Shown here in pieces: positions 17,523 through 26,996 of a stretch of DNA of 64,000 nucleotides. Below the pieces are notes generated by a model. It was not told the origin of the DNA. It worked only from the letters and a program-made list of their open reading frames with translations, and made no database searches. Source of the DNA: Nitrosospira lacus (GTDB lineage: Bacteria; Pseudomonadota; Gammaproteobacteria; Burkholderiales; Nitrosomonadaceae); contig NZ_CP021106.3 of the NCBI RefSeq assembly GCF_000355765.4, positions 495,137-559,136 of the forward strand, given 5' to 3'. Every line of letters starts with the position of its first letter. The stretch's first letter is position 1. A program made the position numbers and the translations under genes.

Positions 17523-18101
17523 CTAACGCGCTTTGGCATGAACAACTCTAACCTGTGACAATAACCGGGTAACCTGGGTACGGTTACTGACTTCCATACC
17601 AACCGCTTTGATGACCGCATTCGCTTCGGTAATAACCACAGGCCTATCGGTTTTGGCAATACCGTCATCAGGAAGGAGATGCAGGAAGCTGGTAGTCATG
17701 GCTGTCTCACCCCGGCCTTTACTCGCACTCCGCAGTATCCTGACGTTACCCGTCAAATAGATATCCTCGCCGTTGGCAGTCATCTTCGCCTCATCCGCAT
17801 CCACTTGCATCGCTGGTTTGCCCGGCTCGGTGTTGATAAAACGGGGTTGCTCCAGATCCGTGATATCGTCGTCCGGATAATGCAGCATTTTTCTTGCAGA
17901 AAGTAAATGACGCATAACACCGTCACGATCCATGCGAACCGCGGAGAAATTTTCTATCACGTAATCAGGTGCGGCACGACGCGAGCCTGCGTCCTGGGCC
18001 GGAGAGGGCGCTTGTGCCGAATGGTTCAACCAGAACAGCACCGACGAAGCCAGCAAGATTGCCAGAAGGAGAGGAAATCCGGAAAGCAGCCGGCCAGTCA
18101 T
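17523..18101 (-). CDS. lptC: LPS export protein LptC
   Basis: A 192-residue bitopic protein with an N-terminal transmembrane helix (about residues 7-27) and a periplasmic beta-jellyroll. Family features are APDYVIENFSAVRMDRDGVMRHLLSA, then PGKPAMQVDADEA and the GNVRILR strand. It passes LPS from LptBFG to LptA. The start overlaps the kdsC stop (ATGA), so both are co-translated, and lptA follows after about 80 bases. Confidence 0.92.
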   Translation of the reverse strand: MTGRLLSGFPLLLAILLASSVLFWLNHSAQAPSPAQDAGSRRAAPDYVIENFSAVRMDRDGVMRHLLSARKMLHYPDDDITDLEQPRFINTEPGKPAMQVDADEAKMTANGEDIYLTGNVRILRSASKGRGETAMTTSFLHLLPDDGIAKTDRPVVITEANAVIKAVGMEVSNRTQVTRLLSQVRVVHAKAR

Positions 18102-18622
18102 TTAAGGTACATTGCCAATTGGGTATCCAGCGTATCCTGCGCCTGCATTATCATTTCACAGGTCTCCCGCACCGCGCCGCGCCCGCCTTCGAGACAAGTC
18201 ACATAATGCGCATGCCTCTTCACCAGCGCGGGTGCCGCCGGCACACAAATAGCCAGACCGCAGCGCAACATTACCGGTAGATCTATCAGATCGTCACCCA
18301 CGTAAGCGCAAGCCGAAGCGTCCAACTCCAGTTTCTTCAGCAATGCTTCGAATGCGGGCAGCTTGTCTTTCGCGCCCTGATAAACGAGCGTAACGCCCCA
18401 ATCTTTTGCTTTCAAATCCACGCAGCGGGATTGTCTACCGGTGATGATTGCAATATTGACTCCACTTGCCTTGAGCATTTTTATGCCGTGACCGTCCTGG
18501 CTGTTAAATGCCTTGATTTCCTCACCGCTATCCGTAAGATAGAGGGTTCCGTCAGTAAGTACTCCGTCCACGTCGAAGACAACTGCGCGGATTTTTTTCG
18601 CCCTTTCCAGTATATGTTGCAT
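18098..18622 (-). CDS. kdsC: 3-deoxy-D-manno-octulosonate 8-phosphate phosphatase
   Basis: A 174-residue C0-type HAD phosphatase releasing KDO for LPS core synthesis. It has the catalytic DVDGVLTDG motif, then TGRQS, the lysine region and GDDLIDLPVMLRCGLA. I chose ATG 18622 (MQHILERAKK) because GGAA lies at good spacing; an in-frame TTG eight codons upstream has weaker support. kdsD, often directly upstream in this class, is absent here: the 240 bases to ispH hold only a small uncertain ORF. Confidence 0.95.
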   Translation of the reverse strand: MQHILERAKKIRAVVFDVDGVLTDGTLYLTDSGEEIKAFNSQDGHGIKMLKASGVNIAIITGRQSRCVDLKAKDWGVTLVYQGAKDKLPAFEALLKKLELDASACAYVGDDLIDLPVMLRCGLAICVPAAPALVKRHAHYVTCLEGGRGAVRETCEMIMQAQDTLDTQLAMYLK

Positions 18623-18661
18623 CGATATTCCACGGCGGATCGCCAAGGGGTGGTTTGATGT

Positions 18662-18865
18662 CTAGTTAAGGGGCCCTGAATAAGCCCGGTGGGGCGTAGT
18701 GTCGGCATCATGGGAGGCAGCATGCGCCGGCGCTATCCTGACGATAGCGATATCGCCACCCTCGCGATGCCCGATACCGGTTCCGCCAGAACAGCGGTTA
18801 CAATGCGCCTTCAGCTGTGGGAATAAATCGCGGGACTTGCTTAAGGTTCCTGACATCCGCCCCAT
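18662..18865 (-). CDS. Small ORF overlapping the ispH stop
   Basis: A 67-codon frame whose ATG overlaps the ispH stop (TGATG) and whose end lies 40 bases before kdsC. The product contains a C-N-R-C pair followed by a Gly-rich turn (SGGTGIG) and IAIVRIAPAHA, which could be a tiny zinc-binding domain, but I recognise no family. The stop-start overlap and co-direction with ispH and kdsC favour translation by coupling. The lack of a domain match argues caution. Confidence 0.3.
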   Translation of the reverse strand: MGRMSGTLSKSRDLFPQLKAHCNRCSGGTGIGHREGGDIAIVRIAPAHAASHDADTTPHRAYSGPLN

Positions 18866-19809
18866 CAATTTTTAGGCAGCGGAAATACCACCGACTCAAC
18901 CACGCCGCTGAGTTCCTCTACCACCACTTCCCTGCCGGCCTGTCCTGCTCCGATCTGCCTGAGGCGTGATATGACTTCCTGCACAAGCACTTCCGGCGCA
19001 GAAGCACCAGCGGTAATGCCGATCCGGTCCTTCTCCTCCAGCCAGCTTTCCTGCAGTTGCTCGGCACGATCAATCATGAACGCGTCCACACCAGCGTTTC
19101 GTGCGACCTCACACAGCCGATTGGAGTTGGAACTATTGGGTGAACCTACGACAATCACCAGATCGCACTGCTTTACCATCATTTTTACCGCATCCTGGCG
19201 GTTTTGCGTGGCATAGCAAATATCATCCTTTTTCGGCCCGGTAATTTTTGGAAAGCGCTTCTTCAAGGCCTTGATCACCCGCGTTGCATCATCCACCGAC
19301 AGCGTGGTCTGGGTGACATAAGCCAGATGAGTCGGATCCTTAACCTGCAAATTGTCGACATCTTCTTCTGTTTCCACCAGATACATGCAAGGACCATCTC
19401 CTTCAGCCTGGCCCATGGTGCCTTCCACCTCCGGATGACCCTGATGGCCGATCATGATGATTTCCCTACCCTGCTCGCGCATCTTTGCCACTTCAATATG
19501 AACTTTGGTCACCAGCGGACAGGTGGCATCGAAGACCTTGAACTGCTGCGCTTCGGCTTCTCGCCGCACTTCATGGGAAACGCCGTGAGCACTGAATATC
19601 AGGATACTGCCGACCGGCACTTCATCGAGATTCTCGACAAATACCGCTCCTTTTTTTTCCAGATTTTCTACCACGAAACGGTTATGCACCACCTCGTGAC
19701 GCACGTAAATCGGCGCCCCATGCATGGCCAGCGCCCGCTCGACAATCTCAATAGCGCGATCCACACCGGCGCAAAAACCTCTGGGATTTGCAAGCAATAC
19801 TTTGATCAT
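18865..19809 (-). CDS. ispH: 4-hydroxy-3-methylbut-2-enyl diphosphate reductase
   Basis: A 314-residue iron-sulfur enzyme, the last step of the MEP isoprenoid pathway making IPP and DMAPP. The three cluster cysteines are visible in [11 protein letters not shown] (Cys13), [12 protein letters not shown] and [19 protein letters not shown] and [15 protein letters not shown] supply substrate contacts. I chose ATG 19809 ([11 protein letters not shown]); the upstream in-frame extension is not family-like. Confidence 0.97.
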   Translation of the reverse strand: MIKVLLANPRGFCAGVDRAIEIVERALAMHGAPIYVRHEVVHNRFVVENLEKKGAVFVENLDEVPVGSILIFSAHGVSHEVRREAEAQQFKVFDATCPLVTKVHIEVAKMREQGREIIMIGHQGHPEVEGTMGQAEGDGPCMYLVETEEDVDNLQVKDPTHLAYVTQTTLSVDDATRVIKALKKRFPKITGPKKDDICYATQNRQDAVKMMVKQCDLVIVVGSPNSSNSNRLCEVARNAGVDAFMIDRAEQLQESWLEEKDRIGITAGASAPEVLVQEVISRLRQIGAGQAGREVVVEELSGVVESVVFPLPKN

Positions 19810-20172
19810 TGGTCGTTCTCCGTAATAACTGTTTTCATTTGAGCGCCGATACTGTGTATGTTCCAACCCGCACTCCTTCGCATGTGCAATAGTGTACCTT
19901 TAATCCCTGACAAAAGCCGATGAATCATTATACTAGCAGCCTGTCGGACTTTAAAAAAATCGGCTGCAAAAATGCCGCTTTTCCGCTTCGAATGCTCAAG
20001 TCGGGCGGTTGGGCGCTGCTGAAAAGCCTGAATCCAGCGGCTGGGCAGAATAAAGTATGCGGTCGGGCGCAAAAACCGTGTAATTCACCACGATCAACTA
20101 CCGGATTCAGTATGATACCTCCGTGGAGGGCGTTGCCGGCAAAAACTCCGGATTACTCGGAGTTCCCGCACC
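19810..20172. other. Intergenic region with repeat-like sequence
   Basis: No gene is supported in these 363 bases between ispH and the BtuF-like gene. The block 19933-20030 starts CTAGCAGCCTGTCGGACTTT and has GC-rich, repeat-like content. Its ends GCAGCC and GGCTGC could pair. On the minus strand it translates to a protein-like string without family support. At 20091-20112, CGATCAACTACCGGATTCAG is a partial copy of the dispersed repeat found elsewhere in the window. Confidence 0.4.
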
Positions 20173-21087
20173 TCAGCGGACTTCCTCCAACTGCGCGCAT
20201 ACCTTTTTCGCCGCCTGTAAAATACGTGGCGTCTGGCGATGCAGGAGATCGGGATGCACAAAATATAAATGATTGCTTCTGACCGCGCCGATGTATGACA
20301 AGCGCTCCTTCACTCCAGTTTCAGCGAGTTCGAGCGACATGCTGCTGATGACGGCCTGAGGATCGGCTTCCAGCAGACTTTCTGTGGATACTACCGGTGT
20401 CAGGGACGCCGCGGAAGCGAACACATTAATGCCGCCGCAAATGTTGATGATATCGCTGATAATATGATGTCCATTTACCGCCATGAATGGCTGATGCCAG
20501 ATCAATGCAACTACCCTGACTGGCCGGCGGCCGGCATAAGTGCGTTTGAGCTGCCCCAGCTCCGCTTCGTAAGCCCTCGCCGCTGATTCCGCTTGTGTCG
20601 AGGTTCCCGCCAGCCTACCGGTTATTCGCAATAAACGTGGCACATCTTCCAGTCTGGTGGCTTCCGTGGCGAAAACAGTCAGCCCCAGTTTCTCAAGTTT
20701 CTCAATATCGGAGATGGAATTGCCGCTGCGCCATGCAACCACCAGATCAGGCTTGAGTGCAATAATTCTTTCCAGATCAAGACTGGATGAATCCCCGACG
20801 CCCGGAACGGACTTAGCCGCCGCCGGATAATCGCTGTAATGGCTGACGCCCACAAGCTTGCCGCCCGCGCCCGCGGCGAACACCAGTTCAGTGATATTGG
20901 GAGAGAGCGAGACAATGCGTGTAGCGATATGATTCAGACGGATATCGCGTCCGCGATCATCGGTCAGCTTGAGCGGAAAATTGGATGGTGAAGGTTCGCG
21001 CGTAACCTCTACAGCACTCGCAAGGCCGATAGAAATCCACGGCCACATGGGCAATACAAACAACAGCGCTAAAATGCCATGCCTCAT
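20173..21087 (-). CDS. BtuF-like periplasmic substrate-binding protein
   Basis: A 304-residue helical-backbone metal-receptor protein with a signal peptide (MRHGILALLFVLPMWPW...). The domain pattern fits BtuF and iron-chelate binding proteins: TDDRGRDIRL, RIVSLSPNITELVFAAGAGGKLVGVSHYSDYP, ALKPDLVVAW, then the long linking helix and the second lobe with NGHHIISDIINICGGINVF. It probably captures vitamin B12 or a related chelate for an ABC importer. No permease or ATPase gene is adjacent, and no cobalamin riboswitch is visible upstream. Ligand assignment is inference. Confidence 0.8.
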   Translation of the reverse strand: MRHGILALLFVLPMWPWISIGLASAVEVTREPSPSNFPLKLTDDRGRDIRLNHIATRIVSLSPNITELVFAAGAGGKLVGVSHYSDYPAAAKSVPGVGDSSSLDLERIIALKPDLVVAWRSGNSISDIEKLEKLGLTVFATEATRLEDVPRLLRITGRLAGTSTQAESAARAYEAELGQLKRTYAGRRPVRVVALIWHQPFMAVNGHHIISDIINICGGINVFASAASLTPVVSTESLLEADPQAVISSMSLELAETGVKERLSYIGAVRSNHLYFVHPDLLHRQTPRILQAAKKVCAQLEEVR

Positions 21088-21184
21088 TAATATGGAAGAT
21101 ATTTTTTAATGCGTATATCTCATATTCACGATGAATTTAAAAATGATGCCATGCATGTAGGCCCAAAAACAACCTATGGCTGAT

Positions 21185-21212
21185 AAATGAGCGGTTAACT
21201 GCCGGATTCGGG
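21185..21212 (+). repeat. Dispersed GAGCGGTCAACTGCC-type repeat
   Basis: AAATGAGCGGTTAACTGCCG followed by GATTCGGG. It lies in the gap between the DAHP synthase stop and the BtuF-like gene start, both on the minus strand. One of at least six recognisable copies in the window. Confidence 0.7.
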
Positions 21213-21304
21213 ATCAAGGTTCGCTGGGGCGAGCATGCAACCCGCGCACCAAAGCTTTACAAAGTGGATTACGGGAAGTGTCTAACGAGACGTTACAATA
21301 CTGA

Positions 21305-22429
21305 TTACGGCTCCGCTTCCTGATACCGCCTGGCCAGGGCCGCGCGTTGTTCGTAAGCGTCCCGGGCAATGCGGATATCCTCCAGAAAAAGCGGCAGCTC
21401 CTTGATCAGTAGCGCCTGCGGCCCATCCACGAGGGCCTTATTCGGTACTGGATGAAAATCCACCAATACCATGTTGGCGCCCGCTATCACACCTTGGGCG
21501 GTAACATGCATGATATCAAGAATGCCCTCCGGCGAAGGTGCGCGCATGCCCACCGAATGCGAAGGATCAATACAAACGGGCATGCGCGTCAGACGTTTGA
21601 CCACCGGCACATGAGCAAAATCCACAAAATTGCGGTGGGGATCCGCCATGTTGGTTTTCATGCCACGCAATCCAAAAACGACTTTGCGGTTACCCTCGGA
21701 AGCCAGATATTCCGCGGCGTTGAGTGATTCATCCAGGGTAATGCCGAAGCCACGCTTGATCAATACGGGAAAATCCTGCTGGCGGCCGACAATCTTTAGC
21801 AGCTCGAAATTTTGAGTATTGCGCGTGCCGATCTGCAGCATGACACCAGTGGCATTGCCCGTCCGGAAGAGTGCGTCACGAATTTCTTCCACATGGGACT
21901 CATGGGTGATTTCCATGGCGATCACCTTGATGCCATATTTCCCAGCGAGCTCAAATACATAAGGGAGACATGCCTTACCGTGCCCCTGAAACGAATAAGG
22001 ACTGGTACGCGGCTTATAGGCGCCCATCCGTGTGCATACCTGCCCATTGTCGCGCAGCGCCAGCATCATTAATTCGACATGCTCCAAGGTATCCACCGCA
22101 CACAGCCCGGCGAATACATTAAGTGTATCCTGACTGAAACGAACGCCGTTATAGTCGAAGTGGGTGGGCCTGTGATCATCCTTGTGCCGTCCGAGAACAC
22201 GATACTCCTCTGAGATCCGGACAACTTGCTCGACGCACGGCAGGCTTCGCATATCCTCAACAGGCAACGCCTTGGTGTTGCCAATCAAATATACCTCGGT
22301 CAGCGTCTGCTCGATGCCTACTTCGTTATGCACGCGCGTGGAGATACCGGGCAAATTAGCCAGGTGCACCATTAACTGTTTATATTCGGAACTGTCAGAC
22401 CGGGTGTCCGGGCTCAGGACAAGAATCAT
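21305..22429 (-). CDS. 3-deoxy-7-phosphoheptulonate synthase (DAHP synthase, type I-beta)
   Basis: A 374-residue enzyme of the first shikimate step (PEP plus erythrose 4-phosphate). The N-terminal ~75 residues look like the ferredoxin-like regulatory domain of I-beta enzymes (MILVLSPDTRS..., VEQVVRISEEYRVLGRH). The barrel then shows FAGLCAVDTLEHV, MGAYKPRTSPYSFQGHG, IGTRNTQNFELL, VLIKRGFGITLDE and IDPSHSVG. These motifs fit the AroA-beta/KDO8P synthase superfamily. The N-domain suggests feedback control by an aromatic amino acid or prephenate. It stands alone, not in an aro operon. Confidence 0.88.
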   Translation of the reverse strand: MILVLSPDTRSDSSEYKQLMVHLANLPGISTRVHNEVGIEQTLTEVYLIGNTKALPVEDMRSLPCVEQVVRISEEYRVLGRHKDDHRPTHFDYNGVRFSQDTLNVFAGLCAVDTLEHVELMMLALRDNGQVCTRMGAYKPRTSPYSFQGHGKACLPYVFELAGKYGIKVIAMEITHESHVEEIRDALFRTGNATGVMLQIGTRNTQNFELLKIVGRQQDFPVLIKRGFGITLDESLNAAEYLASEGNRKVVFGLRGMKTNMADPHRNFVDFAHVPVVKRLTRMPVCIDPSHSVGMRAPSPEGILDIMHVTAQGVIAGANMVLVDFHPVPNKALVDGPQALLIKELPLFLEDIRIARDAYEQRAALARRYQEAEP

Positions 22430-22560
22430 GGGATAGTATTCGGCGTTGACAAAACCAGCACGGAAAGCATGGCGGCAAAACCGGATTCTAACCGAAAAAA
22501 CCGGCGCTTGCCATGCAATCGAATATAGCGTTTAATCCTAAAATCCGTAAGTTGCATAAG

Positions 22561-22590
22561 GTGAGCGTGCGGCCAACTGCCGGATTCCAG
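22561..22590 (+). repeat. Dispersed GAGCGGTCAACTGCC-type repeat, variant
   Basis: GTGAGCGTGCGGCCAACTGC followed by CGGATTCCAG. It differs from the other copies by a TGC insertion after GAGCG. It sits in the divergent gap between the DAHP synthase gene (minus) and the HNH nuclease gene (plus). Confidence 0.6.
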
Positions 22591-22652
22591 TTGGTGCTTT
22601 CATGCGGTATTTGCATGGATTTTGAAATTTGTCCCGGCTTCGCTGCGAACCA

Positions 22653-23030
22653 ATGACATCCAAATCAATCCCGCCGGATAACGCCAGACTTGATCGTATT
22701 GTCGCCGAAGCCCGGCGCAACCGGGAACAACGCAATACAACCTATCGCGAACAGGCACTCAAGATTTATCCCTGGATCTGCGGGCGATGCGCACGCGAAT
22801 TTACTCATACGAACGTCCAGCTGCTCACGGTACATCACCGGGATCACAATCACGACAACAACCCGGCTGACGGCAGCAATTGGGAATTATTGTGTGTGTA
22901 CTGTCATGAAAATGAGCATTCCCGATACCTGGATAACATAGGCGGTGTCAATCCATCGGATAGCGAGGAGAAAGCCCCGGCCACGCATAGTCCATTTGCA
23001 AATCTCAAGACCCTGCTTAAAAAGAAATAA
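22653..23030 (+). CDS. yajD: YajD-family HNH nuclease
   Basis: A 125-residue HNH endonuclease-fold protein. The core is a zinc-finger-like HNH: C-G-R-C near residues 43-46, then TVHHRDHNHDNNPADGSNWELLCVYCHENEHSR, with paired cysteines (C-x2-C and C-x-x-C) holding the fold and the HHRDH histidines at the catalytic site. It matches the short chromosomal YajD group rather than intron or restriction HNH enzymes. Cellular role is unknown. ATG 22653 (MTSKSIPPDN) fits; an earlier in-frame start at 22629 adds eight unlike residues. It is followed by miaA after 48 bases. Confidence 0.88.
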   Translation: MTSKSIPPDNARLDRIVAEARRNREQRNTTYREQALKIYPWICGRCAREFTHTNVQLLTVHHRDHNHDNNPADGSNWELLCVYCHENEHSRYLDNIGGVNPSDSEEKAPATHSPFANLKTLLKKK

Positions 23031-23078
23031 GCAAGCAATCGAAATATATTCCGGTCGAATCCGGCACCGCATTCTTCC

Positions 23079-24068
23079 ATGACAGAGCAAAGCTCAGAAT
23101 TTCAAAATCAGGATTTCGCGTTCTTTCCGCCTGCCATCGTTCTCATGGGACCCACCGCGAGCGGCAAAAGTAGCATTGCACTGGAAATTGCCCGGAATCT
23201 GCCGGTGGAAATCGTTAGCGTGGATTCGGCCCAAGTCTATCGCTATATGGATATCGGTACCGCCAAACCCGATACGCACACAATGGCGGCGGTGCCACAT
23301 CATCTCATCAATCTGATCGAACCGCATGAACGCTATTCCGCCGCGCAATTTGTCAGTGATGCGCTTGCCGCAATGCGCGAGATTACGGCGCGAGGGAATA
23401 TCCCGCTGCTGGCTGGCGGTACGATGCTATATTTCCGGGCACTGCTGGAAGGTCTTTCCGAACTTCCCTCCGCGGACGCCAGCCTACGCCGGTTGATCGA
23501 AACCAAAGCAGAAGAGTTTGGCTGGCCCGCGCTGCACAACGAACTGCTACGGCTCGACCCGGTAAGCGCGGCACGCATTCAGCCCACAGACAGTCAGCGC
23601 ATCCAGCGTGCACTGGAAGTGTGCCACCTCACCGGCAAACCCATGTCGGAAATTCTGAAAAAACCCAGACATTTTTATCTTCCTTACCGTGTGATTCGTA
23701 TCGCCCTGACTCCCGGCGATCGCGAAATATTGCATCAGCGTATCGCGCAGCGCTTTGAAAGAATGCTAGAGATGGGATTGATCGATGAAGTTCGTGCAAT
23801 CCGTGATAAATTCTGTCTGAATGACGAAAGCCCTTCGATGCGCTGCGTCGGCTACCGGCAGGCATGGATGTATCTGGACAATAAAATCAGTCTGGGCAAA
23901 ATGCGTGAAATGGCGCTTGCTGCCACGCGGCAGCTTGCAAAACGGCAACTTACCTGGCTACGCCCCATGGAAGGCATAAAGGAATTCGATTGCCTGATGG
24001 AGAATTTGCCGGAACACGTTTGGGAGTATCTGCGTAGCACTGGTTTGAAGGCGGCGTTGGCTTCATAA
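23079..24068 (+). CDS. miaA: tRNA dimethylallyltransferase
   Basis: A 329-residue enzyme adding the isopentenyl group to A37 of tRNAs reading UNN codons. It has the P-loop GPTASGKSS (from residue 24), the IVSVDSAQVYRYMDIGTAKP segment, PLLAGGTMLYFRALLEG, the SQRIQRALEVCHLTG motif and the C-terminal CVGYRQAW and RQLAKRQLTWLR. The N-terminus carries about 15 extra residues before the core. Downstream genes have no obvious link. Confidence 0.96.
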   Translation: MTEQSSEFQNQDFAFFPPAIVLMGPTASGKSSIALEIARNLPVEIVSVDSAQVYRYMDIGTAKPDTHTMAAVPHHLINLIEPHERYSAAQFVSDALAAMREITARGNIPLLAGGTMLYFRALLEGLSELPSADASLRRLIETKAEEFGWPALHNELLRLDPVSAARIQPTDSQRIQRALEVCHLTGKPMSEILKKPRHFYLPYRVIRIALTPGDREILHQRIAQRFERMLEMGLIDEVRAIRDKFCLNDESPSMRCVGYRQAWMYLDNKISLGKMREMALAATRQLAKRQLTWLRPMEGIKEFDCLMENLPEHVWEYLRSTGLKAALAS

Positions 24069-24137
24069 TCATGGCTTATCAATAAAGGTCGATTTGATTG
24101 TCGATTTTTTGATCAACTCCAGTTGGGAGAAAAAAAT

Positions 24138-24497
24138 ATGAATGATAAATGTAAAGGAATAGTTTTTACCGTAATGCTTATCGGTGCCCTCTCCGTCACC
24201 GGCTGCACCAAGCACGAAGACAAGGTGCATGAATCCTGGGTAACTCCACCGGCGGGGCCGGTCATAGACGATACCACGCTTGCCGCCAACATACGGTCGG
24301 CATTGCGCGCCGACCCGAGTGTCAAAAACATGGACGTGAAAATCGAGGCGCACAATGGCGAGGTGATGCTTGGGGGGATGGTGGATAATCAAACGCAGAT
24401 GGATCGCGTAATCATGCTTGCATGGATGGCGGAGGGCATTAAAAAAGTAGACAATAAGATGAGCTTGAAGAGTGCCGGCGCGGCTGTAAAAGATTGA
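24138..24497 (+). CDS. BON-domain lipoprotein
   Basis: A 119-residue lipoprotein. The signal peptide ends in a V-T-G-C lipobox near residue 19. After a Pro-rich linker comes one BON domain (TLAANIRSALRADPSVKNMD, then EVMLGGMVDNQTQMDRVIMLA), a fold associated with membrane or phospholipid binding in OsmY- and DolP-like proteins. I chose ATG 24138 because GGGAG lies 8 bases upstream; an in-frame TTG at 24123 is weaker. Probably an envelope-stress or outer-membrane maintenance protein; precise role unknown. Confidence 0.85.
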   Translation: MNDKCKGIVFTVMLIGALSVTGCTKHEDKVHESWVTPPAGPVIDDTTLAANIRSALRADPSVKNMDVKIEAHNGEVMLGGMVDNQTQMDRVIMLAWMAEGIKKVDNKMSLKSAGAAVKD

Positions 24498-24532
24498 CTG
24501 CCGTGCCCGGATTTCCCCCACAATAATACGAT

Positions 24533-26938
24533 GTGGCTGTTTCGAATCCAAACGGGAAAATTACCTTGATCTCCTCTGTGCTGCTGGCGCTGGTCGTAGT
24601 TCTCGGCATTGTTCTATTGGTCCCGCCACTGCGGCGCGCGCTCATTTCGAATCGAATGCTGAAATTTTTCCGTAAGATCCTGCCACAGATTTCGCAGACC
24701 GAACAGGAGGCACTGGACGCAGGAACCGTATGGTGGGACGGAGATCTGTTCAGCGGCAAGCCGGACTGGAACAAGCTGTTGGCCTACCCCAAGCCGAAAC
24801 TGAGCGCAGAAGAAAAAACTTTTCTCGCCGGCCCGGTTGAACAATTGTGCGCGATGCTGGATGAATGGCACATTACGCGCAAATTGCACGATCTGCCGCC
24901 CCATGTCTGGCAATTCATCAGGGACAACGGTTTTTTCGGCATGATTATCCCCCGGCAGTACGGAGGCCATGGCTTTTCCGCGCTGGCGCATTCCGAGGTC
25001 GTGATGAAAATCGGCTCGCGCAGCGGCACCGCGGCGGTATCGGTGATGGTCCCGAATTCGCTGGGGCCGGCGGAGCTGCTGTTGCACTACGGCACGGAAG
25101 AACAAAAAAATTACTATCTCCCGCGTCTGGCGAAAGGGCGGGAAATTCCCTGCTTCGCCCTTACGGGACCGGATGCGGGGTCGGATGCGGGCTCGATTCC
25201 AGATTTTGGAATCGTCTGCCATGGCGAATTCAACGGCGATCAGAATGTGCTGGGCATGAGGGTCACCTGGGAAAAACGTTACATTACCCTGGGCCCGGTA
25301 GCCACTCTCCTGGGACTTGCATTCAGGCTGCATGACCCGGATGGCCTGCTTGGGGAAGAAAAAGACCTCGGCATCACGCTCGCGCTGATCCCCACCCATA
25401 CACCGGGTGTCAACATTGGACGCCGCCATTTCCCGCTCGATGCGGCTTTTCAGAATGGCCCCAATTCCGGCAAGGACGTATTCATCCCGATGGATTGGGT
25501 GATCGGCGGGCGCGACGGAGTGGGTTACGGCTGGCGCATGCTGATGAACTGTCTTGCGGCCGGGCGATCGATTTCCCTGCCCGCCACCAGCACTGGCGCA
25601 GCCAAACTGGCGGCGCGCACCAGCGGCGCATATGGCAGGGTGCGCGTGCAATTCAAAACGCCAATCGGGCGTTTTGAAGGCGTGGAGGAAGCGCTGGCGC
25701 GTATTGGCGGCAATACTTACATGATGGACGCAGCGCGCGTGATGACGGTGGGCGCGGTGGATCTTGGCGAGAAGCCTTCGGTCATCTCGGCCATTGTCAA
25801 ATATCATCTCACCGAGCGCGGACGCCAGGCGATTAACGACGCGATGGATATCCATGGCGGCAAGGGGATTTGCATGGGGCCCAGCAACTACCTGGGGCGC
25901 GCTTATCAGCATATTCCCGTAAGCATCACGGTGGAAGGCGCCAACATCCTGACTCGCAGCATGATCATTTTCGGCCAGGGTGCGATACGCTGCCACCCTT
26001 ATGCGCTAAGGGAAATCCGCGCGGCGAATGACAGCAATGCGGCGCGCGCCTCGGTAGAATTCGACCGCGCATTGATGGGACACATTGTTTTCACTATCGG
26101 AAACGGTACGCGTTCCCTGCTGCATGGACTCACCGGCGGCTATCTTGCGAGCGCTCCCGGCAGCGTGGGTCCCGAGGTACAAGGTTATTATAGTCAACTG
26201 ACACGTTTCTCCGCTGCTTTCGCCCTGCTTGCCGACATATCCATGCTTGTCCTGGGAGGCTCGCTGAAACGCAAGGAAAAATTGTCGGCACGCCTGGGTG
26301 ATATTCTCAGTATGCTTTATTTATGTTCGGCAACGCTCAAGCGCTTTAAGGACGATGATCGCCCCGCGGCTGATTTGCCGTTGCTGCATTGGTCGATGCA
26401 GGATGCGCTTTACCGCATGCAGGAAGCCTTCAATGGCTTGCTGGGGAATTTTCCCGGCGGTGCTGTCGGAATTCGGCTGCTCCGGTTCCTTGTATTTCCC
26501 TGGGGCAAATCATTCTCGCCACCATCCGATGAATTGGGTCATAAGGTAGCCAAGCTGATGCTGACGCCGGGGGAAGCGCGTGATCGCCTGACCGCGGGTA
26601 TTTACGTGCCCGAATCTGCTGACGAGCCCTTGGGAATTCTGGAAGAGGCGCTGCAATGCGCAGTCGTAAGCGAGGCAGTGGAAACCAAGTTGCGCGCGGC
26701 CGTCAAGGCCGGCCGGGTTCCAGCGCAGCGGGAGGAGAAAATTGCCGCTGCCCTTAAGCAAAGGGTCATCACCACCCACGAGTTGGAGCTGATGGGGAAA
26801 ATGGAAGCCCTGCGCCGGCGCGTCATTATGGTGGATGATTTTCCCCGGGATTTTGGCGACGAGCCGCAAGCGGGACCTGGACCGGTGGAAGCGATCCCGG
26901 AAGTGGCAGCGGAAGTGATCCATGACACGGCAAGCTAG
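24533..26938 (+). CDS. fadE: Acyl-CoA dehydrogenase FadE
   Basis: An 801-residue FadE-type enzyme, first step of beta-oxidation. It parallels E. coli FadE: N-terminal membrane helix (about residues 12-32), DAGTVWWDGDLFSGKPDW, GMIIPRQYGG, ALTGPDAGSDAGSIPD, then EKPSVISAIVKYHLTERGRQ and VEGANILTRSMIIFGQGA. E. coli FadE has 814 residues, so this is full length. The start is uncertain: GTG 24533 is the longest option and no strong ribosome site is seen; an ATG at 24531 is in a different frame. It opens a plus-strand fatty-acid degradation cluster. Confidence 0.93.
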   Translation: MAVSNPNGKITLISSVLLALVVVLGIVLLVPPLRRALISNRMLKFFRKILPQISQTEQEALDAGTVWWDGDLFSGKPDWNKLLAYPKPKLSAEEKTFLAGPVEQLCAMLDEWHITRKLHDLPPHVWQFIRDNGFFGMIIPRQYGGHGFSALAHSEVVMKIGSRSGTAAVSVMVPNSLGPAELLLHYGTEEQKNYYLPRLAKGREIPCFALTGPDAGSDAGSIPDFGIVCHGEFNGDQNVLGMRVTWEKRYITLGPVATLLGLAFRLHDPDGLLGEEKDLGITLALIPTHTPGVNIGRRHFPLDAAFQNGPNSGKDVFIPMDWVIGGRDGVGYGWRMLMNCLAAGRSISLPATSTGAAKLAARTSGAYGRVRVQFKTPIGRFEGVEEALARIGGNTYMMDAARVMTVGAVDLGEKPSVISAIVKYHLTERGRQAINDAMDIHGGKGICMGPSNYLGRAYQHIPVSITVEGANILTRSMIIFGQGAIRCHPYALREIRAANDSNAARASVEFDRALMGHIVFTIGNGTRSLLHGLTGGYLASAPGSVGPEVQGYYSQLTRFSAAFALLADISMLVLGGSLKRKEKLSARLGDILSMLYLCSATLKRFKDDDRPAADLPLLHWSMQDALYRMQEAFNGLLGNFPGGAVGIRLLRFLVFPWGKSFSPPSDELGHKVAKLMLTPGEARDRLTAGIYVPESADEPLGILEEALQCAVVSEAVETKLRAAVKAGRVPAQREEKIAAALKQRVITTHELELMGKMEALRRRVIMVDDFPRDFGDEPQAGPGPVEAIPEVAAEVIHDTAS

Positions 26939-26996
26939 CAGGCTGCCAAGGCCCTCGATTAATTACCAATAAAAACTGGGCGAGGGAAGACAACTC

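Noticed and set aside
21088..21304. Cobalamin riboswitch upstream of the BtuF-like gene
   Set aside because: No B12-box sequence recognised.
24614..25996. Long open frame (460 codons) antisense to fadE
   Set aside because: It mirrors a clear FadE coding frame, lacks a ribosome site and its His/Arg-rich translation is typical of antisense shadows.
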